Positions 1 through 8,863 of a stretch of DNA of 44,459 nucleotides are shown here, piece after piece (within the stretch, counting starts at the first letter, position 1; every line of letters starts with the position of its first letter). The stretch is taken from contig NZ_NJIC01000031.1 of NCBI RefSeq assembly GCF_013620825.1, positions 9,678 to 54,136 of the forward strand. Reading direction: 5' to 3'. The notes under the pieces were generated by a model that saw only the letters and a program-made list of their open reading frames with translations, ran no database searches and was not told the DNA's origin. This DNA comes from Rhodanobacter sp. PCA2 (lineage in GTDB: Bacteria > Pseudomonadota > Gammaproteobacteria > Xanthomonadales > Rhodanobacteraceae). A program made the translations under genes and the position numbers.

Positions 1-12
1 CCCTCACCCCGG

Positions 13-35
13 CCCTCTCCCCGGAGGGGAGAGGG
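13..35. repeat. Short GC-rich palindromic intergenic repeat
   Basis: CCCTCTCCCC (13-22) and GGGGAGAGGG (26-35) form perfect 10-bp arms around a 3-nt centre. Palindromes of this composition are common intergenic elements in GC-rich proteobacteria. There is no U-tract, so it is probably a dispersed repeat and not a terminator; its copy number cannot be judged here. Confidence 0.5.
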
Positions 36-43
36 AGAAAGCA

Positions 44-73
44 AAAGGCCCGGCGGTTTCGCGCCGGGCCTTT
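44..73 (-). terminator. Rho-independent terminator of the aminotransferase gene
   Basis: AAAGGCCCGGCG (44-55) and CGCCGGGCCTTT (62-73) are perfect 12-bp arms with a 6-nt loop. Read leftwards the stem is followed by a T-rich stretch. It lies 23 bp past the stop of the leftward aminotransferase gene. Confidence 0.8.
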
Positions 74-96
74 CGTTTGCAGCGGGCAACCGCGCG

Positions 97-1497
97 TCAG
101 CCCTTCTTGGCCTTCGTCAGCAGCTGGTCGAGCAGCGACATCGACAGGTCGATCTCTTCGTGCGTGATGTCCAGCGACGGCGCGAAGGTGATGACGTTCT
201 TGTACCAGCCGCCGACGTCGAGCACGAGGCCGATCTTCTTGCCGTTGTGCTCCAGGTCGCCGGCGAGGCCGATGTCGACCATCCTGTCGAGCAGCGCCTT
301 GTTCGGCGTGAAGCCGTCGTCGGTGCAGATTTCGGCGCGCAGCGCCAGGCCGAGGCCGTCGACGTCGCCGATTTCCTTGTGCTTCTTCTGCAGGTCGCGC
401 AGGCCTTCGAGGAAGTGCGCGCCCTTCTTCGGCACGGTGGTCTCGTAGTCCAGCTCGTAGCCCATCTTGATCACTTCCAGGCCCAGCGAGGTGCCGAGCG
501 GGTTGGAGTTGAACGTGGAGTGGGTGGAGCCCGGCGGGAACAGCGTGGGGTTGATCAGCTCTTCGCGCGCCCACAGGCCGGACAGCGGGTTCAGGCCGTT
601 GGTGAGCGCCTTGCCGAAGACCACGATGTCCGGCGTCACGCCGAAGTTCTCGATGGACCACAGCTTGCCGGTGCGCCAGAAGCCCATCTGGATTTCGTCG
701 GACACCATCAGGATGCCGTACTTGTCCAGCACCTTCTTCAGGCCCTTGAAGAAGCCCATCGGCGGGACGACGTAGCCGCCGGTGCCCTGGATCGGCTCGA
801 CGTAGAACGCGGCGTACTCGCACTGGTTGGTCTTGGGGTCCCACACGCCGTTGTATTCGGTCTCGAACAGGCGCTCGAACTGGCGCACGCAGCTGTCGGA
901 ATACTCTTCCGGCGTCATGCCCTTGGGGCGGCGGAACGGGTACGGGAACGGCAGGAACATCGCGCGCTCGCCGAAGTGGCCGAAGCGGCGGCGGTAGCGG
1001 TAGCTGGAGGTGATGGACGAGGCGCCCAGGGTGCGGCCGTGGTAGCCGCCCTCGAACGCGAACATCAGGCTCTTGCCGTTGCTGGCGTTGCGCACCAGCT
1101 TGAGCGAATCCTCGATCGCCTGCGCGCCGCCCACGTTGAAGTGCACGCGGCCGTCGAGGCCGAACTTCTTCTTCGCGTCCAGCGCGATGGTCTTGGCCAG
1201 CTCGATGCGGGTCTGGTGCAGGTACTGGCTGGCGACCTGCGGCAGCACGTCGATCTGCTTCTTCAGCGCGTCGTTGAGGCGCTTGTTGCCGTAGCCGAAG
1301 TTGACCGCCGAGTACCACATCTGCAGGTCGAGGAACGGCGTGCCGGCGGTGTCGTACATGTAGCTGCCTTCGCCGTGGCGGAAGATCTTCGGCGGGTCCA
1401 CGTAATGCACGGTGTCGCCGAAGGAGCTGTACCTGGCCTCGTCGGCGAGCAGTTGCGCGTCGTCGATGAAACCGACGGCGTTCTTGTCGATGTTCAT
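97..1497 (-). CDS. Class III PLP-dependent aminotransferase
   Basis: A 466-residue fold-type I, class III (ornithine/acetylornithine/GABA family) aminotransferase. Visible family features are the GGAQAIEDSLKL segment near residue 123 that replaces the usual GxEAxExAxK, GGYHGRT near 150, the cofactor-binding SDEIQMGFWRTG near 266 and the Schiff-base lysine in FGKALTNG at about residue 296. Length is normal. The substrate cannot be read from the sequence: relatives are annotated only as aspartate aminotransferase family. The ATG at 1497 is used. The next leftward gene, upstream at 1556-2254, is a MtnX-like phosphatase about 60 bp away and probably cotranscribed, which hints at, but does not prove, a shared small-molecule pathway. 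A strong terminator follows at 44-73. Confidence 0.85.
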   Translation of the reverse strand: MNIDKNAVGFIDDAQLLADEARYSSFGDTVHYVDPPKIFRHGEGSYMYDTAGTPFLDLQMWYSAVNFGYGNKRLNDALKKQIDVLPQVASQYLHQTRIELAKTIALDAKKKFGLDGRVHFNVGGAQAIEDSLKLVRNASNGKSLMFAFEGGYHGRTLGASSITSSYRYRRRFGHFGERAMFLPFPYPFRRPKGMTPEEYSDSCVRQFERLFETEYNGVWDPKTNQCEYAAFYVEPIQGTGGYVVPPMGFFKGLKKVLDKYGILMVSDEIQMGFWRTGKLWSIENFGVTPDIVVFGKALTNGLNPLSGLWAREELINPTLFPPGSTHSTFNSNPLGTSLGLEVIKMGYELDYETTVPKKGAHFLEGLRDLQKKHKEIGDVDGLGLALRAEICTDDGFTPNKALLDRMVDIGLAGDLEHNGKKIGLVLDVGGWYKNVITFAPSLDITHEEIDLSMSLLDQLLTKAKKG

Positions 1498-1555
1498 GGG
1501 TATCGATCCGGGGAAGCGGTTGCAGGGGGTGTGACGAAGAACGCGGGACGGCCGC

Positions 1556-2254
1556 TCAGGCCGCCGCCGCTTCGTGATAGTGCGCGTGCTGCGCCAGCGA
1601 GCCGTCGAGCAGGCGCGGCAGGTATTCCAGCGCGTCCTCGAAGCCGGTGATCGGCATGTAGGGGATGCCGGCGGCGCGGCAGTGTTCGATCAGGCGGTGC
1701 TTGGCGAACACGAAGTCCACGCGGTCGGCGGCGCAGAAGTCGGAGGCGCCGTCGCCGATCAGCAGGGTCCTGTCACCGGTGCTGCGGGCCTGCGCCACGC
1801 AGGCGCACTTGCAGGTGCCGCTGCGGCAACCCTCGGCCTGGAACGGCGAGGTGAGCTGCCACTGCTTCGGCGGCGTGGCCGGCGCGAGGTGGTTCGCGGC
1901 CAGCGGCAGCCGGTCCAGGCCGTAGCGGCCGAGGATTTGGTGGATCGCGTAGTCGAGGCCGTCGCTGACGATGCGGATTGGCACGTTCAGTTCGCGCGCC
2001 TTGGCCACGAAGCCGGGGAAGGCGTGGTCGATCCACAGCTCGCGCAGGTGCTCGTCCAGCTCGGCGCGGGTCATCTGCAGCAGTTCGACCTGGCCGGCCA
2101 TGCACTCGCGCGAGCCGATGCGGCCGGCGCGCCAGTCCTGCTCCAGCACTTCCCAGCCGGGGCGGCCGAAGCGGTCGAGCAGCGAGTCGATCACGTCCTC
2201 GACGGAGATGGTGCCGTCGAAATCACACAGGATGGTCCAGCCGGAAGCAGACAT
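1556..2254 (-). CDS. MtnX-like HAD-superfamily phosphatase
   Basis: About 232 residues. The N-terminus carries the HAD motif I DFDGT, with predicted nucleophile D11 and acid/base D13; the C-terminal half has the metal-binding GDGASDFCAA motif. This matches the HAD-IB group containing 2-hydroxy-3-keto-5-methylthiopentenyl-1-phosphate phosphatase (MtnX) and phosphoserine-phosphatase-like enzymes. The frame is open upstream to 2689, but the extension is low-complexity and overlaps the divergent MipA gene, so the ATG at 2254, just before the HAD motif, is chosen. No other methionine-salvage gene is visible, so a true MtnX role is unproven. A cluster of cysteines (RSGTCKCACVAQ, middle) is unusual for a cytosolic HAD enzyme and might bind a metal. 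Confidence 0.8.
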   Translation of the reverse strand: MSASGWTILCDFDGTISVEDVIDSLLDRFGRPGWEVLEQDWRAGRIGSRECMAGQVELLQMTRAELDEHLRELWIDHAFPGFVAKARELNVPIRIVSDGLDYAIHQILGRYGLDRLPLAANHLAPATPPKQWQLTSPFQAEGCRSGTCKCACVAQARSTGDRTLLIGDGASDFCAADRVDFVFAKHRLIEHCRAAGIPYMPITGFEDALEYLPRLLDGSLAQHAHYHEAAAA

Positions 2255-2423
2255 CAGAGTGGCGCACCTACAGCGATGATGGATGGCACGGTAGGGAGGC
2301 TGCCTTTCGGCGCCCTTTCCCCTGTCGGGCCCGAGCCAAACCGCGGCTGAGCGCCGGCCTGCCGGTGACAACCGGATGCCCGGCCAGCCGTTAAGCTGAT
2401 CCGGTCCCCTGTTCTTGCCACCC

Positions 2424-3206
2424 ATGCCTGCTGCCCGTTCGCGCCTGCTGATTGCCCTGCTGTGCCTGTCGCTGCCGCTGTGCGCCGCGGCGGACGACAC
2501 CGATCCCGCACCCACGCTGGCCATCGGCGCCGGGGTACAGCGCATGCCGCGCTGGGCCGGGGCGCATACGCACCGCAACGATCCCATCCCGTTCGTGGAC
2601 ATCGAGCTGCCGCAGTACGGCTTCAGCCTGTCCACCGAGGACGGCCTGCAATGGGACCTGATCCGCGACACGCGCCTGCACGGCGGCATCTACGGCGATT
2701 TCCAGTGGGGCCGCGACCGCGACGACCTGGGCGCGTCGCTGGCCGGCAAGCTGCCCACGCTGGCGCCCCGCGCCACCGGCGGCGGCTACCTGGAATGGGA
2801 GTTCAACCCGCAGCTCGACGCCGGCCTGCGCCTCAGCCACGACCTCAACGGCGCCGGCGCCTACCTGGAGTTCTACGCGGAATGGGACCCGCCCAAGCTG
2901 GGCCTGCTGGAGCAATCGCTGCAGTTGCGCTGGCAATCGATGAACGGCGCGGCGATGCGGCGCTTCTTCGGCGTCGCGCCCGCCTCGGCCACGGCGCTGG
3001 GCGTGCCGGCCTGGCAACCGGGCGGCGGCAGCCAGCTCGCCGCGCTGGCGTACAACCTGTTCCTGCCCACCGGCAAGCACACCGGGCTGGCCGCCTCGCT
3101 GGAGTACGGCTACCTGCTGGGCGACGCCGCCGCCAGCCCGCTGGTGCGCCAGTACGGCTCGCGCAACCAGTTCACCGAATCGCTGGCCTTCGTCTACCAC
3201 TTCTGA
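2424..3206 (+). CDS. MipA/OmpV family outer-membrane protein
   Basis: About 260 residues with a cleavable signal peptide (hydrophobic LLIALLCLSLPLCAAA, cleavage near ADD). The mature part alternates short amphipathic strands rich in G, Y, W and L and ends in a terminal aromatic (VYHF), the usual C-terminal signal of outer-membrane beta-barrels. Family members are scaffolds for murein-synthesising machinery (MipA) or general barrels (OmpV), so the exact role is open. A TTG at 2415 is in frame, but the ATG at 2424 gives a better signal peptide. It stands alone, divergent from the HAD gene. Confidence 0.8.
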   Translation: MPAARSRLLIALLCLSLPLCAAADDTDPAPTLAIGAGVQRMPRWAGAHTHRNDPIPFVDIELPQYGFSLSTEDGLQWDLIRDTRLHGGIYGDFQWGRDRDDLGASLAGKLPTLAPRATGGGYLEWEFNPQLDAGLRLSHDLNGAGAYLEFYAEWDPPKLGLLEQSLQLRWQSMNGAAMRRFFGVAPASATALGVPAWQPGGGSQLAALAYNLFLPTGKHTGLAASLEYGYLLGDAAASPLVRQYGSRNQFTESLAFVYHF

Positions 3207-3262
3207 GACTGCGGCCCTGCCCGCCCGGTCGCTTCACGCCATCGGAAATCCTGCAGGCCGGC

Positions 3263-3589
3263 TCAGCGGTCGTCGCGGGTCCAGATCGCGCCGTCGTCCT
3301 CGCGCACCGGGAAACTCGCCACCGGCTCCACCGCAGGCGGGCGCGTCACCGCGCCGCTGCGCAGGTCGAAGCGCGCGCCGTGGCGCGGGCACTCCACCTC
3401 GAAGCCGAACACCTCGCCGCCGGCGAGGTCGCCGCCGTCGTGGGTGCAGACATCCTCGATCGCGTAGAGGTCGCCGTCGATGTTGTACACGGCGATCGGC
3501 GTGTCGCCGTCGAACACCACCTTGAACTCGCCCGGCAGCACCTCGCTGCGCGTGCCCACCCGCACCCAGCCCTCGGCCGCCAGGCTCAT
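3263..3589 (-). CDS. Rieske [2Fe-2S] ferredoxin
   Basis: A 108-residue small Rieske ferredoxin, of the type annotated as non-heme iron oxygenase ferredoxin subunit. Both cluster-binding boxes are present: CTHDGGDL (Cys-x-His) and CPRHGARFD (Cys-x-x-His). It is soluble, with no signal peptide or membrane segment. The ATG at 3589 overlaps the stop of the upstream GNAT gene as ATGA, so the two are translationally coupled. No oxygenase alpha subunit or ferredoxin reductase is nearby. In several Xanthomonadales a Rieske protein like this lies near Fe–S assembly genes; those are not in this window. Confidence 0.88.
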   Translation of the reverse strand: MSLAAEGWVRVGTRSEVLPGEFKVVFDGDTPIAVYNIDGDLYAIEDVCTHDGGDLAGGEVFGFEVECPRHGARFDLRSGAVTRPPAVEPVASFPVREDDGAIWTRDDR

Positions 3590-4134
3590 GCCGCCACCTC
3601 GGCGAACGCCTTGCGCAGCACCTCGAAGCGCAGGTCCCCGCGGCGCGGGATGCCGAAACGCTCGTCGCCGTAGGGGAACGGCTGGAACTCGCCGGTGCGG
3701 CGGTAGCCGCGACGCTCGTAGAACGCGATCAGCTCCGCGCGCTGCACGATCACCGTCATGTGCATCGTCCCGCAATGCCATTCCTCGCGCGCGATGCGCT
3801 CGGCCTCGGCCAGCACCCGCTTGCCGAGGCCGCCGCCCTGCCGGGTGGGATCGACCGCGAACATGCCGAAATAGCCGGAATCGCCCTGCCGCTCGATATG
3901 GCAACTGGCCAGCAGCGCACCCTCGCGCTCGGCCAGCAGCAGCCGGCTGTCGGCCTGGTCAAGCAGCGCCGCGACGCCAGCGGGATCGGTGCGCTGGCCG
4001 TCCAGCAGGTCGGACTCGGTGGTCCAGCCGCGCCGACCCGAGTCGCCCCGGTAGGCGGACTCGACCAGGGCCACGATGGCAGGGACGTCGGCCAGAGTGG
4101 CCGGGCGGAAAGCGAGGGGAGCGGATGCGGACAT
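3586..4134 (-). CDS. GNAT family N-acetyltransferase
   Basis: About 182 residues. The acetyl-CoA-binding motif A is visible as VDPTRQGGGLGKRVLAEAERIA, followed by the FYERRGYRRTGEF motif B typical of the fold. The open frame extends to 4197, but the ATG at 4134 (MSASAPLAFRPAT) begins just before the first beta-strand and is preferred; no strong ribosome-binding site distinguishes the choices. The substrate is unknown. The stop overlaps the start of the Rieske ferredoxin, so the two form a tight operon with no obvious biochemical link. Confidence 0.82.
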   Translation of the reverse strand: MSASAPLAFRPATLADVPAIVALVESAYRGDSGRRGWTTESDLLDGQRTDPAGVAALLDQADSRLLLAEREGALLASCHIERQGDSGYFGMFAVDPTRQGGGLGKRVLAEAERIAREEWHCGTMHMTVIVQRAELIAFYERRGYRRTGEFQPFPYGDERFGIPRRGDLRFEVLRKAFAEVAA

Positions 4135-4304
4135 TCGGGCATGGTAAAGCGTGCGCGGGACCACCGCATGGTGGCCGACATGCGCGGGCGCATCCATGAC
4201 CTAAGTCACTGTGGCCGACCCGCGGATTTGGCCTAGCCTGAGTGTTCGCAAATTCCTGCAAACCGCGCCCCGGCGCGGCCCGCACCATTCCGAGGATCAC
4301 CCGC

Positions 4305-6341
4305 ATGCGCCACCGTTACATCAAGCCGCTGGCCCTGGCCGTCGCCCTTTCGCTCGCCACCGGCGCCGCTGCCGCGCCGTCCAGCTCGTTCGACATCGGC
4401 GAGCTGGACACGAAGATCGACGCCTGCCAGGACTTCAACGGCTTCGTCAACGCGAAGTGGGTGGCCGCGCATCCCATCCCCGCCGACCGCACGCGCTGGG
4501 GTTCGTTCGACGCGCTGCGCGAGGACAGCCTCAACGTGCAGCGCGGCATCGTGGAGCAGGCAGCGAAGCACGCCGGCCAGGCCAAGCCCGGCTCGATCGA
4601 GCAGAAGATCGGCTGGCTGTACGCCTCGGGCATGGACGAGGCGGCGATCGACCAGGCGGGCTACACGCCGATCAAGCCCGAGCTGGCGCGCATCGCCGGC
4701 CTCAAGGACGGCGCCGACATCGCCGCCTACATCCGCGACAGCTACGCCCAGGGCCGCAGCGTGGCGTTCCGCTTCTACGGCAACGGCGACTTCAAGGACT
4801 CCAGCCGCGAGATCGCCTACGTGGGCCAGGGCGGCCTGGGCCTGCCCACCGCCGACTACTACAGCAAGCCGGACTTCGCGAAGATCCGCGACGCCTACGT
4901 CGCGCACATCGCGAAACTGTTCGAGCTGACCGGCACGCCGGCCGCCGCCGCGCAGGCGCAGGCCAAGGGCGTGCTGGCGTTCGAGACCCGGCTCGCCGCC
5001 GTGTCCATGGTGCCCACCGAACTGCGCAAGCCGGAGAACCGCTACCACTACGTCAGCATCGCCGAGGCCGACCAGGCCACCCCGCACTTCGACTGGGCGG
5101 CGTTCTTCAAGGCGCAGGGCGCCGACGTGGGCCAGGGCTTCTCGCTGTCGCAGCCGAAGTTCTTCGCCGAGTTCGACCGCATGCTGACGCAGACGCCGGT
5201 GGCCGAGTGGCAGGCCTACCTGCGCTTCCACCTCATCGACGGCGCCGCGCCCTACCTGTCCAAACCGTTCCAGCAGGAAGACTTCGCGTTCAACGAGAAG
5301 ACGCTGAACGGCCAGCAGGAGATGCAGGCGCGCTGGAAGCGCGTGCTCGGCACCGTCAACGGCAGCATGGGCATGGCGCTGGGCGAGCTGTACGTGGCCG
5401 ACCACTTCTCGCCCGCGTCCAAGCAGCGCGCGCAGGCGCTGGTGGCGAACCTCAGCGCCGCCTACAAGGCGCGCATCGAGAAGCTGGAATGGATGAGCGA
5501 CGCCACCAGGCAGAAGGCGCTGGAGAAGTGGGCCAGCTTCACGCCCAAGATCGGCTACCCCGACAAGTGGCGCGATTGGAGCGGCCTGACGCTGGCGCCC
5601 GGCGCCTACTTCGCGAACCTGCGCGCCGCGCGCAAGTTCAACTACGACTACATGGTGGGCAAGATCGGCAAGCCGGTGGACCGCGACGAATGGGGCATGA
5701 CGCCGCAGACCGTGAACGCCTACTACAGCCCGCAGAAGAACGAGATCGTGTTCCCGGCCGCGATCCTGCAGTCGCCGTTCTTCGACGCCAAGGCGGACGA
5801 CGCGCTCAACTACGGCGGCATCGGCGCGGTGATCGGCCACGAGATGGGCCACGGCTACGACGACCAGGGCAGCAAGTTCGACGCCAGGGGCAACAACGCG
5901 AACTGGTGGACCGACGCCGACCGCAAGGCGTTCGATGCGCGCGCCGACAAGCTGGCGGCGCAGTTCGACGGCTACGAGGCGCTGCCCGGCAAGCACGTCA
6001 ACGGCCGCCTCACCATGGGCGAGAACATCGGCGACCTGGGCGGCCTCAACGCCGCCTACGATGCGCTGCAGATGGCGCTGGCGAAGAACCCCGCCGAGGC
6101 GAAGAGCAAGATCGACGGCTACACCCAGGACCAGCGTTTCTTCCTCAACTGGGCCCGCGTGTGGCGCGGCAGCATCCGTCCCGAGGCGCAGCTCACCCTG
6201 CTCAACACCGACCCGCATGCGCCGGCGAAATTCCGCGCGATCGGCGCGCCGTCGAACATGCCCGCGTTCGCCCAGGCGTTCCAGTGCAAGGCGGGCGACA
6301 AGATGGTGCGCGACGGCGACCGGCAGGTGAAGATCTGGTAA
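4305..6341 (+). CDS. M13 family zinc metallopeptidase, secreted (PepO/neprilysin type)
   Basis: About 678 residues. A signal peptide (ALAVALSLATGAAAA) directs export. The catalytic domain shows NAYYSPQKNEIVFPAAILQ, the zinc motif HEMGH at residues 512-516, the third zinc ligand in GENIGDLGGL (E573), and the closing C-terminal stretch ending VKIW, where M13 enzymes have CxxW. Length is normal for bacterial PepO-like enzymes, which cut short peptides in the periplasm. The frame opens at 4242, but the ATG at 4305 starts the signal peptide. There is no lipobox. It stands alone; the 8-bp GC hairpin at 6363-6384 lacks a U-tract. Confidence 0.93.
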   Translation: MRHRYIKPLALAVALSLATGAAAAPSSSFDIGELDTKIDACQDFNGFVNAKWVAAHPIPADRTRWGSFDALREDSLNVQRGIVEQAAKHAGQAKPGSIEQKIGWLYASGMDEAAIDQAGYTPIKPELARIAGLKDGADIAAYIRDSYAQGRSVAFRFYGNGDFKDSSREIAYVGQGGLGLPTADYYSKPDFAKIRDAYVAHIAKLFELTGTPAAAAQAQAKGVLAFETRLAAVSMVPTELRKPENRYHYVSIAEADQATPHFDWAAFFKAQGADVGQGFSLSQPKFFAEFDRMLTQTPVAEWQAYLRFHLIDGAAPYLSKPFQQEDFAFNEKTLNGQQEMQARWKRVLGTVNGSMGMALGELYVADHFSPASKQRAQALVANLSAAYKARIEKLEWMSDATRQKALEKWASFTPKIGYPDKWRDWSGLTLAPGAYFANLRAARKFNYDYMVGKIGKPVDRDEWGMTPQTVNAYYSPQKNEIVFPAAILQSPFFDAKADDALNYGGIGAVIGHEMGHGYDDQGSKFDARGNNANWWTDADRKAFDARADKLAAQFDGYEALPGKHVNGRLTMGENIGDLGGLNAAYDALQMALAKNPAEAKSKIDGYTQDQRFFLNWARVWRGSIRPEAQLTLLNTDPHAPAKFRAIGAPSNMPAFAQAFQCKAGDKMVRDGDRQVKIW

Positions 6342-6677
6342 CCGGTCCAGACGCGACGACACGCCGCGACAGGGAGGTCGCGGCCGCACGTTCCGGTCCC
6401 GCTGCCGGTGCGGCATCCGTGCGCCGCGCAGCCGATATGGCGAAATCCGTCCATCCGCACCAGACGAATTTCGTCTCACTGTGAGTGGCCGTTCCCCGGC
6501 ATGTTCGCCGCGACAAAACCACGACCACGTCTACTGCCTTGTTCCGCTGCGGATTTATCGCAAAACCCGCGCATTGCAGTGCGACATCGCCGCGCACAAT
6601 CGCCAATATCCGGCTAGCGCTTCCTTAACCGTCCGCATGATTCAGTCGGCTCGCACCCACGAATTCAGGGGACGTTT
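6342..6677. other. Intergenic region (336 bp) with operator-like palindrome
   Basis: No credible gene. It holds a GC hairpin just after the metallopeptidase stop (GCCGCGAC/GTCGCGGC, 6363-6384), an operator-like palindrome (6462-6476), and a relatively AT-richer stretch before the dioxygenase gene that probably contains its promoter. I could not assign convincing -35/-10 boxes. Confidence 0.6.
6462..6476. promoter_or_regulatory. Operator-like palindrome upstream of cysteine dioxygenase gene
   Basis: AGACGAATTTCGTCT: perfect 7-bp arms AGACGAA / TTCGTCT around one T, about 200 bp upstream of the dioxygenase start. It has no U-tract and no flanking gene end that would make it a terminator. A dimeric regulator site is possible; the regulator is unknown. 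Confidence 0.4.
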
Positions 6678-7268
6678 ATGTGCGACGCCCATCCGAACAG
6701 CACCGCCGTCTGGACCCACCGCGTACTGGCGGCCACCGCCCGCGGCGTGGGCGACGGCCGCGATGTAGCCGTGGCGCAACTGACGCGCTCGCTCGCGCAC
6801 GCTGCGTGGTGGGAAGGCTGTCCCGCGGGCGCCGATGTCTTTCCTGCCGGCACTCCCCCGCGCTATCGCCGCATCTCGCTGCGCGAACCGCTGTACGCCG
6901 ACGACTACTCCGTGCTGCTGATCGCCTGGCCGCCCGGCCACGCCACGCCCATCCACGACCACGATGGCCTGTGGGGCCTGGAACTGGTGCTGGACGGCAT
7001 CCTGGGCGTCGAGTCCTACGCGATCGAGGTGACGCCGAGCGTGCGACTGGCCCCGCGCGGCGTCACCCCGCTGGGCATCGGCGACCACGCCACGTTCTCC
7101 GACGCGGACTACGCGCATCGCTGCAGGAATCTCTCCGCGCAGCGCCCCGCGCTGTCGCTGCACGTCTACGGCGGCGCGCTGCGCCGTTACCGCGCCTTCG
7201 ACCAGGATGCCCAGGGCCGCTGGGACAGCGTCCCGCACCGCACCGAGCTGGAACTCGCGAACCGCTGA
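6678..7268 (+). CDS. Cysteine dioxygenase family cupin protein
   Basis: A 196-residue cupin. The iron-binding facial triad is visible: H93 and H95 in PIHDHDGLWG and H162 in LSLHVYGG. The layout PIHDHxxxWGxxxVLxG then SLHxY matches type I cysteine dioxygenases, which oxidise cysteine thiol to cysteine sulfinate with O2. The cysteine that forms the Cys–Tyr cross-link in animal CDO is absent, as in most bacterial homologues, so a different thiol substrate (for example 3-mercaptopropionate) is possible. AGGGGA sits at a good distance before the ATG. Downstream lie an FAD/NAD(P) protein and the sulfate importer, placing it in a sulfur-metabolism neighbourhood. Confidence 0.85.
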   Translation: MCDAHPNSTAVWTHRVLAATARGVGDGRDVAVAQLTRSLAHAAWWEGCPAGADVFPAGTPPRYRRISLREPLYADDYSVLLIAWPPGHATPIHDHDGLWGLELVLDGILGVESYAIEVTPSVRLAPRGVTPLGIGDHATFSDADYAHRCRNLSAQRPALSLHVYGGALRRYRAFDQDAQGRWDSVPHRTELELANR

Positions 7269-7347
7269 TCCAACGAACGGGACCACGCCGGCGACTCGTC
7301 CACCGATGAGCCGCACGGCCCGCTGTCCCCACGCACAGGAAACACAC

Positions 7348-8745
7348 ATGGCTGACATCGCAATCATCGGTGGCGGCGCTGCAGGGGCCGCGGTATTCGG
7401 CGAACTGCTGCGCAGGGCCGACCATGGCGGCACGGTGCACTGGATCACCGGCGGCGCCGCGCCGGGGCGCGGGGTGGCCTACGCCACCGCCGACGACCGC
7501 CATCTGCTGAACGTGCGCGCCGCGGGCATGGGCTTGTTCGCCGAGCAGAAGGGCGAATTCCTGCAGCACGCGAGCAGGCACCTCGGCCACGCGCAAGGCA
7601 GCGACTTCCTGCCCCGCCGCCTGTTCGGCGAATTCATCGAGGCGCAGTTGCGCACGCGCATCGCCGAGGCGCATGCGCGCGGGCGTCGCTTCCAGGTCCA
7701 CGACACCAGGGCAGCCGCGGTACGCCGGCAGCCGCAAGCGGGCTACCACGTGGAACTGGAAAACGGCGCCGCGCTGGCCACCGATGCGGCGGTGCTGGCG
7801 ATAGGCGCGCTGGCGCCGCGCCCACTGAAGACCGTCTCGATGCAGGTGCTGGACAGCGGCGCCTACATCCTCGATCCGTGGAATGCGCCGGAACCGCCCA
7901 GGCCGCCACGCCGCGTGCTGGTCATCGGCACCGGCCTGACCGCGGTCGACACGCTGATCTCCACCGCGGCGCGCTGGCCCAAGGCCGAGTTGATCGCGGT
8001 GTCGCGGCACGGCCTGCTGCCGTTTCGCCACCCCGCCGCGCCCGTCGCACCCTACCCCTACCAGGACGACCTCAATGCCGCGCTGCTGGCCTGCGACGGC
8101 GCGGCGCCGATGACACGGCTGGTGCGCGAGGCGATCGCTGGCGTGGCCGGCACGGACTGGCGCGCGGTGGTGGACGGCATGCGGCCGATCAATGCCACGC
8201 TGTGGCAGGGGTTCACGCTGGCGCAGCGGCGGCAGTTCCTGCGCCACCTGCGCTGGGTGTGGGAAGCCTCGCGCCATCGCACCGCGCCGGCCTCGTACGA
8301 GATCGTGCAGGAGCTGATCGAGTCCGGGCGCCTGCAGGTGCAGGGCGCGCGCGTGCTGGCCGTGGACGGCAGCGGGCCGATCGCGGTCACGCTGCGCAGC
8401 CGGACCACCCAGCTGACCAGCACCATCGAAGTGGATCGCGTGATCCAGGCGACCGGGCTGGATACCGCCGTGGCCTACGCTCGCGATCCGCTGCTGGCGC
8501 AGCTCCTGGGCGCGGGACTGGCGACGCCCGATCCGTTGCAGCTGGGCCTCGCGGCCACGCCGGACGGGCAGTTGCTGGACGCCCACGGCCGGGCGCAGCC
8601 GGGGCTGTACGGCATCGGCTCGCTGCTGCGCGGCAACCTGTGGGAATGCACCGCGATGCCGGAAATCCGCATCGCCGCCAGCCGTCTCGCGCAGGCGCTG
8701 ACCGAAGACGGGGAAACGCGCAGCGAGGAAGCCGCCGCAAACTGA
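7348..8745 (+). CDS. FAD/NAD(P)-binding protein (NAD_binding_9-type)
   Basis: About 465 residues. An N-terminal FAD-binding Rossmann motif GGGAAGAAVFGELLRR is followed by GRGVAYAT and HLLNVRAAGMGLF, typical of the family often annotated FAD-NAD(P)-binding protein, and a second dinucleotide fold begins at VLVIGTGLTAVDTL near residue 190. Near the C-terminus are the QATGLDT and YGIGSLLRG segments. The reaction is not established for the family; single-component flavin monooxygenase or thiol/disulfide redox roles are possible. The ATG at 7348 is preceded by AGGA. It lies 79 bp after the cysteine dioxygenase gene and 118 bp before the sulfate-binding protein, so involvement in sulfur-compound oxidation is an inference. 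Confidence 0.8.
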   Translation: MADIAIIGGGAAGAAVFGELLRRADHGGTVHWITGGAAPGRGVAYATADDRHLLNVRAAGMGLFAEQKGEFLQHASRHLGHAQGSDFLPRRLFGEFIEAQLRTRIAEAHARGRRFQVHDTRAAAVRRQPQAGYHVELENGAALATDAAVLAIGALAPRPLKTVSMQVLDSGAYILDPWNAPEPPRPPRRVLVIGTGLTAVDTLISTAARWPKAELIAVSRHGLLPFRHPAAPVAPYPYQDDLNAALLACDGAAPMTRLVREAIAGVAGTDWRAVVDGMRPINATLWQGFTLAQRRQFLRHLRWVWEASRHRTAPASYEIVQELIESGRLQVQGARVLAVDGSGPIAVTLRSRTTQLTSTIEVDRVIQATGLDTAVAYARDPLLAQLLGAGLATPDPLQLGLAATPDGQLLDAHGRAQPGLYGIGSLLRGNLWECTAMPEIRIAASRLAQALTEDGETRSEEAAAN

Positions 8746-8752
8746 GGGGCAA

Positions 8753-8764
8753 ATGGACGTCCAT
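8753..8764. promoter_or_regulatory. 12-bp perfect palindrome upstream of sbp
   Basis: ATGGACGTCCAT is a perfect 12-bp palindrome just after the FAD-protein stop and about 100 bp before the sulfate-binding protein start. It is a candidate operator for the transporter operon. It does not obviously match a CysB site, which is poorly conserved. Confidence 0.3.
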
Positions 8765-8863
8765 ATGCAATGGGCGTCACGGCATATCCACATGCCGATC
8801 CGGGATTTCACAGCCTGCTCGACCCACCCATAGCCTGATCGTCCATCTCGACACGGGGGCCTG

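Noticed and set aside
160..1650. 496-aa plus-strand open frame opposite the aminotransferase
   Set aside because: Antisense shadow caused by GC-rich codon bias; alanine/valine/leucine/arginine-rich translation with no motif, while the opposite strand encodes a clear class III aminotransferase.
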